Below, piece after piece: positions 16,534 through 24,590 of a DNA stretch of 64,000 nucleotides. How positions within the stretch are numbered: the stretch's first letter is position 1; every line of letters begins with the position of its first letter. The DNA is from Lachnospiraceae bacterium (GTDB lineage: Bacteria; Bacillota; Clostridia; Lachnospirales; Lachnospiraceae). The DNA lies in assembly GCA_015057865.1 (NCBI GenBank), contig SVDH01000010.1:1-64000 (forward strand), in the 5' to 3' direction. The position numbers were made by a program, and so were the translations under genes. Under the pieces are notes generated by a model. It did not search any database and had not been told where the DNA came from. It was given only the letters and a program-made list of their open reading frames with translations.

Positions 16534-17052
16534 TTACAGATAGCTGACAAACGCATCCAACGGTTTTCTGACCACATGCACCGGCGCCGGCTGGCAGTCC
16601 TCTGCCGCATAACCGAGCGGCATCAACAGAACCATCTGCTCATCTTCCGGCAGTCCAAGCACCTTTTTGCATCCCTCAAAATCGAAATCCATCACCCATG
16701 TTGAGTCTACATCCAGCTCTGCTGCCTGCAGGATTGCCTGTGTCGCCATGATGCTCACATCGATCTGTCCGGAAGGATATAAGATCTCTTCCCGGTTGTT
16801 GACCCATTCTTCGTCTTTGCTGTAGGCAAATGCCAGAACCGTTCCCGCACCATACCGGCAGGGTGTAACCCCATCGATCTTTTCCATCCATTCCTTACCC
16901 TGCAGTACATAGATCTTCCACGGCTGCTGATTGTGTGCAGACGGTGCTGCCTGTGCTGCTGCCAGGATCTGATCCAGTTTCTCTTTTTCTAACAGTTTGT
17001 CAGAATATTTTCTGCAGGAATACCTTTTTTTACACAGTTCTAAAAATGTCAT
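16534..17052 (-). CDS. Nitroreductase-family FMN protein
   Basis: 172 residues, the short form of the family. The N-terminal FLELCKKRYSCRKYSDKLLEKEKLDQIL and PSAHNQQPWKIYVL are the FMN-binding signatures, and the later LMPLGYAAE completes the fold. Members reduce nitro-aromatics, quinones or flavins with NAD(P)H. It lies between the DsrE-like gene and the epoxide hydrolase on the same strand, so the three may form a short operon. Substrate unknown. Confidence 0.85.
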   Translation of the reverse strand: MTFLELCKKRYSCRKYSDKLLEKEKLDQILAAAQAAPSAHNQQPWKIYVLQGKEWMEKIDGVTPCRYGAGTVLAFAYSKDEEWVNNREEILYPSGQIDVSIMATQAILQAAELDVDSTWVMDFDFEGCKKVLGLPEDEQMVLLMPLGYAAEDCQPAPVHVVRKPLDAFVSYL

Positions 17053-17076
17053 AATGTGCCTCCTTTTTCAATTGTC

Positions 17077-17445
17077 TTATATGCTAAGCAGATGCTTCCC
17101 TTCCTGTTGAAGCAACGCGATCCGCTCACCCCACGGGGTTACTTCGATCCCCATTTCTTCCAATGCGTCCTTTGTGCCCAGGTTCACTGCGCATCCGATG
17201 CAGGCAGAAAATGTCACGCCTGCCTTTTTTGCGATGTCCATCCGTGCCCGAATCGCCTCATCGTTGATCACATACTTCTGCGTCGCGCCCCAGATGATGA
17301 CTGTGATCTGATCCCACCAGCCGCGAAGCATGCCGTTCGTGGCATACATCATCACCATATGTTCCGACGTATCAGGATCCGCATTTGTCCACAGGATATG
17401 CAAATGTCGATCCGCCACTTCTTCAATCTGTTCAAATGCCTTCAT
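17077..17445 (-). CDS. DsrE/DsrF-like sulfur-relay fold protein
   Basis: About 122 residues with HILWTNADPDTSEHMVMMYATN at the start and FSACIGCAVNLG later. This is the pattern of DsrE-like small proteins with a cysteine at the active edge. They handle persulfide sulfur or serve unknown redox roles. The ATG at 17445 is preferred over the track GTG at 17448 because AGGAGG sits 5 nt before it. It is divergent from the histidine phosphatase. Confidence 0.65.
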   Translation of the reverse strand: MKAFEQIEEVADRHLHILWTNADPDTSEHMVMMYATNGMLRGWWDQITVIIWGATQKYVINDEAIRARMDIAKKAGVTFSACIGCAVNLGTKDALEEMGIEVTPWGERIALLQQEGKHLLSI

Positions 17446-17554
17446 CACTACCTCCTTTCCTATATACTAACCCACTTTTTACTATATAAAGCACGGCGAA
17501 TACGGTCAAACGAATCATTCCGATAATCCTATCTATTAATTGTTGCGAAAGAAG

Positions 17555-17608
17555 AAAACCTCCTGTAAAGTAAGAGAATACATACATGTTCTTCTTACAG
17601 GAGGTTTT
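17555..17608 (+). promoter_or_regulatory. Inverted repeat covering the ribosome binding site of the histidine phosphatase
   Basis: AAAACCTCCTGTAA (17555-17568) and TTACAGGAGGTTTT (17595-17608) are perfect 14-bp complements with a 26-nt loop. The right arm contains the AGGAGG of the phosphatase gene, 4 nt before its ATG. If the transcript starts upstream of 17555 the site would be sequestered; otherwise it may be a DNA operator in this divergent promoter region. Confidence 0.55.
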
Positions 17609-17612
17609 TATC

Positions 17613-18350
17613 ATGTCCATACCATCTCAGGACGTTTTCTCGATACCGGGCTGCCTGCTCTCACACTCAGAACAGGAGGCTGATCCGTCCGCCCGCAGGA
17701 TCATTCTTGTGCGCCACGGCGAGATACAGGATGCCCATCTGATGCGCTGCATCGGCAGGATGGATGTGCCCTTAAGTGAAAAAGGCCATTCCGAGGCGCA
17801 CCTGGCCGGGAAATGGCTGAAAAAACAAAACATTTCGTTTTCTCTCTGGAGCAGTCCGCTGACACGCTGCCAACAGACAGCAAAGGCCATTCAGGAAGAA
17901 ACCGGATGCGGACCGATCCATATAGAAAATGACCTGGTTGAAATGTCTGCCGGCGCCTGGGAAGGCATGACCTTTTCTGAAATTCAGGAAGAATATCCCA
18001 GGGAATACGAAGAGCGCGGCAAAAACCTGATCCATTATCAGACACCGGATGGAGAATCCTTTTTTGATGCCGGCGCGAGATTCCTTGGGGGGATCAGAAA
18101 GATCCTGACCTTGGAAGATTCCAATGCAGATCCACTCGTCATCGTTGCGCACAGCGGCGTGATCCGAAGCGCCCTCTGTCATCTCGGTGCGTGGTCATTT
18201 GATTACATGCTCTGTATCCCGCAGCCAAATGCAGGCATCACGATCCTGCAGGCAAAAAAGAGGGCTGCTCCCACAGATTCGGAAGACGCCTGGGAGATCA
18301 TCCCGACAGAGCAGATCGGCGTGCCGACAACCGATAAAGAAGTTTCATGA
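17613..18350 (+). CDS. Histidine phosphatase family (phosphoglycerate mutase-like) protein
   Basis: About 245 residues. The RHG motif IILVRHGEIQDAHLMRCIGRMDVPLSEKG, SSPLTRCQQTAKAIQEE and the late VIVAHSGVIRSALCHL give both catalytic histidines and the phosphate pocket. It is a typical small-molecule phosphatase such as an alpha-ribazole phosphatase or PGAM-like enzyme. The first 25 residues before the fold are an unusual leader without signal-peptide character. Start at ATG 17613 (MSIPSQ) with AGGAGG upstream; the track start 17586 is too early. It is followed within 15 nt by the 615-residue membrane protein. Confidence 0.82.
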   Translation: MSIPSQDVFSIPGCLLSHSEQEADPSARRIILVRHGEIQDAHLMRCIGRMDVPLSEKGHSEAHLAGKWLKKQNISFSLWSSPLTRCQQTAKAIQEETGCGPIHIENDLVEMSAGAWEGMTFSEIQEEYPREYEERGKNLIHYQTPDGESFFDAGARFLGGIRKILTLEDSNADPLVIVAHSGVIRSALCHLGAWSFDYMLCIPQPNAGITILQAKKRAAPTDSEDAWEIIPTEQIGVPTTDKEVS

Positions 18351-18365
18351 TACAAGGAGATTCTG

Positions 18366-20213
18366 ATGAAAAAACCTATTACGATCCATATCATTATTGA
18401 GATCCTGATCGCTGCGCTCTTCTGGTTCGTCTGGTGGAAAACGCTGCCCGCGATCAACATTCATGCCCGGGAGATCTGGGTCTTTGTCTTTGCCTTTTTG
18501 TTCTTTACGGCACTCAACATCATGGCGTGGCGCTCCCGCGGTTACGGAAAAACTTCCTTCATGGAAAATATGAAGATCCGTTCCGAACAGAGAAAAACGG
18601 CAAGGCGCTTCAAAAAAGGTGCTGCCAGTTCTGATGAAGCAGGTTCTAAATCCGGCCGTTTCACTTCTCTCAAACAGCTCCCGCTGCCGGTATGGGTGAT
18701 CATCGTCGCGATCATCTGTCTGGGTATCGTTCCGATCTTTTCGGATTCCAAGCTGCTGCATGCCAATGCCTACAGCAGCATCCTGCAGGTAGAAGAAGCC
18801 GATGCGACAGAACTTCCGGACGCGGAACTGACCAATAAGATCGCGCTGATGGATACTGCTTCCGCCGAAAAACTCGGTGACAGAGAGATCGGTTCTCTTT
18901 CCGATGTCGTTTCACAGTATGCTGTCACGAACTATACGCAGATCAACTACTTAGGCGACCCTGTCAAGATCGCACCGCTTGACTACGCAAGCTTTTTCAA
19001 ATGGTTCCGGAACCGTCAAAACGGAACACCCGGATATGTCACCGTCAGTCCTGTCAAAATGGACGCGGAATATGTCAAACTTGACAGCGGTATGAAATAC
19101 ACACCGCATGCCTGCTTCCGGAAAAATCTGATGCGGCATCTGCGTTATTCTTATCCGACCAAGATTTTCTGGGGGTATCACTTTGAAGTCGATGAAGACG
19201 GCAAGGCATGGTTTGTCGCACCCACCGTCACAAAGAAGATCGGTCTGTTCGCCGGCACAGTTGTAACCGGTGCTGTCATTACCGATCCTGTTACAGGCGA
19301 TACACAGTGGTATGAAAATGATAAGATCCCGACATGGGTGGATTATGTGTTCGACGGCAATCTGATCTGCACGCAGTACAACTGGTACGGTCAGCTCTCC
19401 AACGGATTCTGGAATTCCAAGCTGAGCCAGCGCGGCTGCCGGAAGGTAACGGAATCTTCCACATCTGCGGAAGATGGCAGCTTCCTGTCCGATTATGGAT
19501 TCATTGCAAAGGATACCGACATCTGGATCTACACCGGCATCACATCTGTCAACGGCGACAGCTCCAACATCGGTTTCATCATGTCCAACCAGCGGACGAG
19601 CGAGACCAAATACATCCCCTGTGCAGGCGCGGACGAGTTTTCCGCCATGGCATCTGCAGAAGGTGAAGTACAGGAAAAACGCTACGAGGCTTCCTTCCCG
19701 TCTCTGATCCTGCTGGACGGAGACCCGACCTATATCATGGTTTTGAAAGACAAGAGCGGTCTGGTCAAGGCCTATGCCTGTGTCAATGTCGAGCAATATA
19801 ATAAAGTAGCAGTTGCTTCTACACAGGATGACTGCATCCAGAAATATAAGGCATTGGTTGGCGGCACACTTTCCGCAGAGGATGCGATCGACACCAATAC
19901 TGCTGCCGATGCGGCTGTCGATTCAGATGCTTCTTCCGGCTCTGAGAGCTCGGAAACGAATCCTGCTTCCGGCGCAGGCAGCACAGCGATCGATGCCCCG
20001 ACGCCGATCGATCTGACCAACGCCGAAGAAAAAGAAATTACCGTTTCGAAGATGGAGACCATCGATCAAAACGGTAATACCTGGCTTTATATTGTAGATA
20101 GTGAGAACAACATCTACAGCGCAAAATACGCGGATGTTTTAAATATGCTTTTGGTAAACGAAGGCGATACGATCACGATCCTGACAGACGGAACCTACTA
20201 TCGATATCCGTGA
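18366..20213 (+). CDS. Membrane-anchored protein of unknown function, 615 residues
   Basis: No family is recognised with confidence. Three hydrophobic segments are visible near residues 8-26, 37-56 and 107-128, separated by a basic loop (RSRGYGKTSF...RRFKKG). A large domain of about 480 residues follows, probably outside the cell. It contains aromatic-rich stretches (WGYHFEVDEDGKAWFVAP, WVDYVFDGNLICTQYNWYGQ), a Ser/Ala/Asp-rich linker near 505-545 and a final compact domain (NTWLYIVDSENNIYSAKY). The ATG has AAGGAG upstream. It may be co-transcribed with the histidine phosphatase. It converges with argC with only 19 nt between. Confidence 0.6.
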   Translation: MKKPITIHIIIEILIAALFWFVWWKTLPAINIHAREIWVFVFAFLFFTALNIMAWRSRGYGKTSFMENMKIRSEQRKTARRFKKGAASSDEAGSKSGRFTSLKQLPLPVWVIIVAIICLGIVPIFSDSKLLHANAYSSILQVEEADATELPDAELTNKIALMDTASAEKLGDREIGSLSDVVSQYAVTNYTQINYLGDPVKIAPLDYASFFKWFRNRQNGTPGYVTVSPVKMDAEYVKLDSGMKYTPHACFRKNLMRHLRYSYPTKIFWGYHFEVDEDGKAWFVAPTVTKKIGLFAGTVVTGAVITDPVTGDTQWYENDKIPTWVDYVFDGNLICTQYNWYGQLSNGFWNSKLSQRGCRKVTESSTSAEDGSFLSDYGFIAKDTDIWIYTGITSVNGDSSNIGFIMSNQRTSETKYIPCAGADEFSAMASAEGEVQEKRYEASFPSLILLDGDPTYIMVLKDKSGLVKAYACVNVEQYNKVAVASTQDDCIQKYKALVGGTLSAEDAIDTNTAADAAVDSDASSGSESSETNPASGAGSTAIDAPTPIDLTNAEEKEITVSKMETIDQNGNTWLYIVDSENNIYSAKYADVLNMLLVNEGDTITILTDGTYYRYP

Positions 20214-20232
20214 GTCAAGGGGACGGTTCGGC

Positions 20233-21168
20233 TTACTCTAAGCCGCAGCGCTCGTCGATCCCCAGCATAATATTCATGTTTTGTACAGCGGCCCCTGAGG
20301 CACCTTTTCCAAGGTTGTCGAAGCGGGCCGTTATGCTTGTCTGCTCTTCATGTCCGCAGACAATGATCTCCAGCCTGTTGGTTCCCGCCAGCGTGTTCGC
20401 ATAGATCGTTCCGCTCACACTTCCAAACGGCAGAACGTTTACAAAGTACGCATGCTGATAGTATTCCTGCAGACGTGCACAGATCTCTTCTGCAGACGGT
20501 GTTCCGTTCAGGAGACGGTTCTGCAGACTGATCGTCGTCGCCATTCCTTTATAATAGTCATCCACAACCGGCAGGAATACCGGCGGATAATCGATTCCGC
20601 TTACCTTCTGCATTTCCGGCAGATGCTTATGCTTTAATGTCAGCCCGTAAATGCCCGGTGCATCCAGATCTTCTTTTCTTCCATCCGCTTCATAATTCGC
20701 GATCATTTTTTTCCCGCCGCCGGAATACCCGGTCAGGGAATAGCAGGTCAACGGATAATCCTTTGGCAGGATCCCCATACGGACAAGCGGTGCCACAGTA
20801 GAGATAAACCCTGTCGCATGGCAGCCCGGGTTCGCAACGCGCTTACTGCTTGCGATCGCTACTCTCTGCTCTTTGGAAAGCTCCGGGAAGCCGTAGTCCC
20901 ATGCATCATTGGTCCGATGCGCAGTCGAAGCATCGATCACACGGACATCCGGATTCTCGATCAGGGAAACCGCTTCTCTTGCCCCGTCATCCGGCAGACA
21001 TAAAAATACGATATCCGCTGCGTTCAGAAACTTCTTTCGCTCCTCTAAATCATGTCGCTTATCCTCATCGATCCGCAACAGCTCCAGATCATCTCTCTGT
21101 CCGATTCGGTCATAGATCTGAAGTCCTGTCGTTCCGCTCTGTCCGTCAATGTATACTTTGGTTTTCAT
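20233..21168 (-). CDS. argC: N-acetyl-gamma-glutamyl-phosphate reductase (type 2, short form)
   Basis: 311 residues. The NADP Rossmann start VYIDGQSGTTGLQIYDRI and the catalytic Cys in VANPGCHATGFI are clear, with TGYSGGGKKMI and KHKHLPEMQ as further family markers. It reduces N-acetylglutamyl phosphate to the semialdehyde in arginine synthesis. The length and the IDGQSGTTG start mark the short ArgC class. It stands alone here, away from other arg genes. The ATG has AAGGAAG upstream. Confidence 0.92.
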   Translation of the reverse strand: MKTKVYIDGQSGTTGLQIYDRIGQRDDLELLRIDEDKRHDLEERKKFLNAADIVFLCLPDDGAREAVSLIENPDVRVIDASTAHRTNDAWDYGFPELSKEQRVAIASSKRVANPGCHATGFISTVAPLVRMGILPKDYPLTCYSLTGYSGGGKKMIANYEADGRKEDLDAPGIYGLTLKHKHLPEMQKVSGIDYPPVFLPVVDDYYKGMATTISLQNRLLNGTPSAEEICARLQEYYQHAYFVNVLPFGSVSGTIYANTLAGTNRLEIIVCGHEEQTSITARFDNLGKGASGAAVQNMNIMLGIDERCGLE

Positions 21169-21302
21169 ATAATATTCTTCCTTTGTTGTCTTGTTGAAAC
21201 TGCCCGGTTGTTACTGCAATATCTGGTTTTTAATGCTATCACAAGGGGCTTTTTGCGTCAAATCTCTTCCTGCTTCATGTTCTAAGTGACTATACAATGA
21301 AA

Positions 21303-21328
21303 CCGGACGGTGAAAACTCACCGCCCGG
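21303..21328 (-). terminator. Terminator after TrpX-like gene
   Basis: CCGGGCGGTGA/TCACCGTCCGG hairpin (read on minus) with a GTTTT loop, followed by TTTCATT. It lies about 38 nt after the stop of the substrate-binding protein and before argC. Confidence 0.65.
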
Positions 21329-21365
21329 CACATTCATACATGAAAAGATTTTTTAAGTGCAGCTA

Positions 21366-22382
21366 TTATTCTGCAGCCGGAATCGGCTCATAGCCTTCCG
21401 GAACCTGAATTCCAAGTGCTTCGCAGATTTCCGGATTGTACTCTTTTGTAAATGCGTCTGCATACTGGATCTCCATTGTGGACGGATCAGCACCGTTTGC
21501 AAGGATCTCTGCTGCCATCTTACCGGTCTGTACACCAAGGTCATAGTAGCTGATCGACAGTGTTGCGATACCTGCTGCGCAAAGACCTTCTTCACCTGCG
21601 ATTACCGGAATCTTTGCATCAACAACGATATTCTTGATGGTCTCAACGCCGTTTGCCATCGTGTTATCGGTCGGAACATACAGTGCGTCGCTTTCCTGGC
21701 AAGCCTTTGTTACAACAGACTGAATCTCGTTGGAATCAGCTGCTGTGTACTCTGTATAAGAAAGACCGTCTTCTTCCAGAGCTGCTTCGAACTGTTTTGC
21801 CTGGAAAATGGAGTTCGGCTCAGCAGAGCAATAGATGATACCGATCTGCTTTGCATCCGGTAAAAGCTCTACCAGCATATCTTCCTGACCGTCGATCGGT
21901 GCCAGATCAGAAGTACCGGAAACGTTGATGCCTGTTGTGCCGTTGAATGCGCTCGCATCCTGGCCAAGAGCAGTTGCATAGTCTGTTACAGATGTTCCGA
22001 GGATCGGAATATCAGCTGTACCTGAAGTAGCTGCCTGCAGTGACGGTGTTGCGTTTGCAAGGATCAGATCTTTCTTCGCGGAAACGAATCCGTTAACGAT
22101 CGTGGTATTGTTTGCTGCTTCACCCTGAGCGTTCTGAACGTCAAATTCTACGCTTCCTTCACCTAATGCCTCAACGAGTGCATCCTGGAAGCCCTGTGTA
22201 GCTGCATCCAGAGCCGGATGCTCTACGTGCTGTACGACACCAACCTGATATACTGTTCCGCTTGCAGCCGCTTCGCCGCCTGCAGAACCTGCTGCTTCCT
22301 GTCCGCCACCGTTAGAACCGCAAGCTGCCAGCGCTGCTGCCATAGCTGCGATCACTGCAATTGCTAAAACTCTTTTTTTCAT
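21366..22382 (-). CDS. ABC transporter substrate-binding lipoprotein, TrpX-like (ABC_sub_bind family)
   Basis: About 338 residues with a lipoprotein signal (KKRVLAIAVIAAMAAALAAC, Cys21) and the family hallmark VGVVQHVEHPALDAATQGF followed by ANATPSLQAAT and DIPILGTSVTDY. TrpX-type proteins are linked to tryptophan uptake and Trp T-boxes; here the gene follows a T-box-controlled trpB2, which supports that role. No permease or ATPase follows, so it must share one encoded elsewhere. The ATG at 22382 is used, since the track start is a TTG. It has its own strong promoter. Confidence 0.82.
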   Translation of the reverse strand: MKKRVLAIAVIAAMAAALAACGSNGGGQEAAGSAGGEAAASGTVYQVGVVQHVEHPALDAATQGFQDALVEALGEGSVEFDVQNAQGEAANNTTIVNGFVSAKKDLILANATPSLQAATSGTADIPILGTSVTDYATALGQDASAFNGTTGINVSGTSDLAPIDGQEDMLVELLPDAKQIGIIYCSAEPNSIFQAKQFEAALEEDGLSYTEYTAADSNEIQSVVTKACQESDALYVPTDNTMANGVETIKNIVVDAKIPVIAGEEGLCAAGIATLSISYYDLGVQTGKMAAEILANGADPSTMEIQYADAFTKEYNPEICEALGIQVPEGYEPIPAAE

Positions 22383-22421
22383 TTTCAAAATTCTCCTGTC
22401 AACAAAATTTCACTTTGACAC

Positions 22422-22435
22422 TTTGACGCGTCAAA
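22422..22435. promoter_or_regulatory. 14-bp perfect palindrome in the TrpX-gene leader (operator candidate)
   Basis: TTTGACGCGTCAAA is self-complementary and lies just downstream of the -10 box of the TrpX-gene promoter. A second TTTGACA lies 8 nt nearer the gene. The position suits a repressor site. Confidence 0.45.
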
Positions 22436-22449
22436 TTGTAACATCATAG

Positions 22450-22478
22450 ATAATACTCTGATTCACGCATTTTGTCAA
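22450..22478 (-). promoter_or_regulatory. Sigma-A promoter of the TrpX-like gene
   Basis: TTGACA (22473-22478), a 17-bp spacer, and TATTAT (22450-22455) on minus, 70 nt upstream of the ATG and just inside the end of trpB2. Confidence 0.75.
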
Positions 22479-22482
22479 CTTT

Positions 22483-23871
22483 TTAGAACTCATTTCCCGG
22501 GAATTTCGGAATGCCTGCAAATCCCTTTGCAAGATCCTCATCCGTCGGAATGTAATCCGTCATCTCACCGTCATGGAATCTCTCATATGCTACCATATCG
22601 AAATATCCTGTTCCTGTCAGACCGAATACGATGGTCTTCTCTTCGCCGGTTTCCTTACACTTCAGTGCTTCATCGATCGCAACACGGATCGCATGGCTGC
22701 TTTCCGGAGCCGGCAGGATGCCTTCAATTCGGGCAAACTGTTCTGCTGCTTCGAATACCGCAGTCTGCTCAACCGCAGTTGCTTCCATCAGACCGTCATG
22801 ATACAGCTGAGACAACGTCGTGCTCATGCCGTGGAATCGTAAGCCGCCTGCGTGGTTTGCGGACGGAATGAAGCTTGATCCAAGCGTATACATCTTCGCC
22901 AGCGGACAGATCATACCTGTATCGCAGAAATCATAAGCAAATACACCGCGTGTAAAACTCGGGCAGGATGCCGGTTCGACAGCTATAATGCGGTAATCTT
23001 TTTCACCACGCAGCTTCTCACCCATAAACGGCGCGATCAGTCCGCCAAGGTTTGAACCGCCGCCTGCACAGCCAATGATGATATCCGGGTCAATGCCGTA
23101 TTTATCCAGCGCTGCCTTGGTCTCAAGACCGATAATAGACTGATGCAGGAGCACCTGGTTCAAAACACTTCCCAGAACATAGCGATAGCCTTCATTCTGT
23201 GTTGCCACTTCAACCGCTTCAGAGATCGCGCAGCCAAGACTTCCGGTCGTCCCCGGATGCTCTGCCAGGATCTTTTTACCGATCTCAGTTGTCATTGACG
23301 GAGACGGCGTTACGGTTGCGCCATAGGTGCGCATAACCTCTCGACGGAACGGCTTCTGCTCATAGGACACCTTGACCATGTAAACCTTGCAGTCAAGGTC
23401 AAAGTAAGAGCATGCCATGGACAGTGCGGTTCCCCACTGACCTGCTCCGGTCTCTGTGGTAACACCTTTTAAGCCCTGCTTCTTTGCGTAATAGGCCTGT
23501 GCGATCGCAGAATTTAATTTATGGCTTCCACTGGTGTTGTTTCCCTCAAATTTATAATAGATCTTTGCCGGCGTGCCCAGCTTCTCTTCCAGACAATATG
23601 CACGGACAAGCGGTGACGGACGATACATTTTATAAAAATTACGGATTTCTTCCGGAATCTCGATATAAGCATCCGTATCGTTCAGTTCCTGATCTACCAG
23701 CTCTTCACAAAAGATCGGTGCAAGCTCTTCCTTTGTCAGCGGCTGATGTGTTCCCGGGTTCATAAGCGGCGCCGGCTTATTCTTCATATCCGCGCGCACG
23801 TTATACCAGGATGTTGGCATTTCCTGTTCTTCCAGATAGATTTTGTAAGGGATCTTTTTCTCTTCTGACAT
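22483..23871 (-). CDS. TrpB2-type tryptophan synthase beta chain-like PLP enzyme
   Basis: 462 residues, longer than classic TrpB and matching the TrpB2 class. GNNTSGSHKLNSAIAQAYYAK carries the PLP-binding Lys. TETGAGQWGTALSMAC, GCAGGGSNLGGL (phosphate-binding glycine loop) and the final GLTGTGYFD are also seen. It joins indole and serine to tryptophan; TrpB2 can act without TrpA, as a salvage enzyme for free indole. It is controlled by a tryptophan T-box and paired with a TrpX-like gene. The ATG has AAGGAGG upstream. Confidence 0.9.
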   Translation of the reverse strand: MSEEKKIPYKIYLEEQEMPTSWYNVRADMKNKPAPLMNPGTHQPLTKEELAPIFCEELVDQELNDTDAYIEIPEEIRNFYKMYRPSPLVRAYCLEEKLGTPAKIYYKFEGNNTSGSHKLNSAIAQAYYAKKQGLKGVTTETGAGQWGTALSMACSYFDLDCKVYMVKVSYEQKPFRREVMRTYGATVTPSPSMTTEIGKKILAEHPGTTGSLGCAISEAVEVATQNEGYRYVLGSVLNQVLLHQSIIGLETKAALDKYGIDPDIIIGCAGGGSNLGGLIAPFMGEKLRGEKDYRIIAVEPASCPSFTRGVFAYDFCDTGMICPLAKMYTLGSSFIPSANHAGGLRFHGMSTTLSQLYHDGLMEATAVEQTAVFEAAEQFARIEGILPAPESSHAIRVAIDEALKCKETGEEKTIVFGLTGTGYFDMVAYERFHDGEMTDYIPTDEDLAKGFAGIPKFPGNEF

Positions 23872-23925
23872 AATAAATACCTCCTTGTCAGGTTGGTGGG
23901 GTGTAGGTCCGGGTTCTTCAAAAAA

Positions 23926-24084
23926 GTATAAGCTACGGATTGCTCCGCACTTCGTGCTCCCACAATCCTACAGCCATTCGCAATCCGGCCAACAGGCCTG
24001 CTTGCTCATAACTGTTGCCTTGCGCCATGTCTGAGAAATATCTTGCAAGCAAGTATTTCTCAGCCGCGCCGCAAGAGCTTATAC
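23926..24084 (-). other. 159-nt cloverleaf-shaped element in the trpB2 leader
   Basis: A closing helix GTATAAGCT/AGCTTATAC (9 bp, perfect) joins three back-to-back hairpins. These are 24020-24074 (TTGCG/CGCAA then the perfect 10-bp CTGAGAAATA/TATTTCTCAG), 23987-24019 (8 bp with one bulge, CAACAG/CTGTTG) and 23936-23987 (8-bp CGGATTGC/GCAATCCG with GCAC-TTC-GTGC). Almost no unpaired bases separate the arms. It lies between the T-box terminator and the trpB2 RBS. The 67-codon ORF across it is not thought to be a gene. Function unknown. Confidence 0.65.
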
Positions 24085-24087
24085 ACA

Positions 24088-24400
24088 TAAAAAGAACCCA
24101 TCCCAAACAGTTACTGCTGGGACAGGTTGATCTCATCTACCTGCGGTGCCACCCGGCTTGATGCTTTCACATCCACTTAGCGCATACTCAGGATCTGCCG
24201 GAACACCTATTCCTTTGAAAGCATACCATCATATGCCAAACTTTGTTTACGGAGGTTTGAATCTCCGTCTCCCATACTCTGTAAAACATTTCTGGTCGCC
24301 CTCAGAAGTCCATTCGGCAAAAGCACTTTTGCTGCAATCCCACCGCCTGCAGCTCTCTCGAAAAAGGAGGCTATCGCTTACTCACTCTTCTTCAACGGTT
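24088..24400 (-). ncRNA. T-box riboswitch, tryptophan-specific
   Basis: On minus the T-box sequence GGGTGGCACCGCAGG is at 24154-24140. A stem III-like hairpin (ACGGAG/CTCCGT) lies upstream. The specifier is read as TGG at 24312-24310, in CGAATGGACTTC, which fits the usual codon-plus-A context and the trpB2 target. The terminator alternative (CCCAGCAG-TAA-CTGTTTGGG then TTCTTTTT) spans 24128-24088. Uncharged tRNA-Trp would favour the antiterminator and allow trpB2 transcription. Confidence 0.88.
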
Positions 24401-24406
24401 TCACAA

Positions 24407-24435
24407 AGCTTAGCACATCATTTTTTCTGTGTCAA
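24407..24435 (-). promoter_or_regulatory. Sigma-A promoter of the T-box/trpB2 transcript
   Basis: TTGACA (24430-24435), a 17-bp spacer, and TAAGCT (24407-24412) on minus, placing the transcript start near 24400, just before the T-box leader. Confidence 0.8.
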
Positions 24436-24590
24436 CAAATAAAATGAAACTTTTTGTTTTGGATAGCTACTAAAAACATCGGACATTTGCCCGGAGTATT
24501 TGCTCCGGTTTGACACGCTTCGCAGGATATGAGATAGTATAGATAACTTTTGTTATAAACGATTCTATATATAAACAGGGGGTTGACGTT

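Noticed and set aside
18951-19796. 281-residue antisense ORF in the 615-residue membrane-protein gene
   Set aside because: Shadow frame with no start context; the plus-strand protein has signal and domain structure.
23933-24136. 67-residue minus-strand ORF in the trpB2 leader
   Set aside because: It coincides with the cloverleaf element and the T-box terminator; the open frame is better explained by structured RNA/DNA, and it has no ribosome site or recognisable domain.
24475-24516. CCGGAG/CTCCGG hairpin upstream of the DUF3048 gene as a terminator or riboswitch
   Set aside because: Six base pairs only, no T-run or gene to terminate, and no riboswitch consensus.
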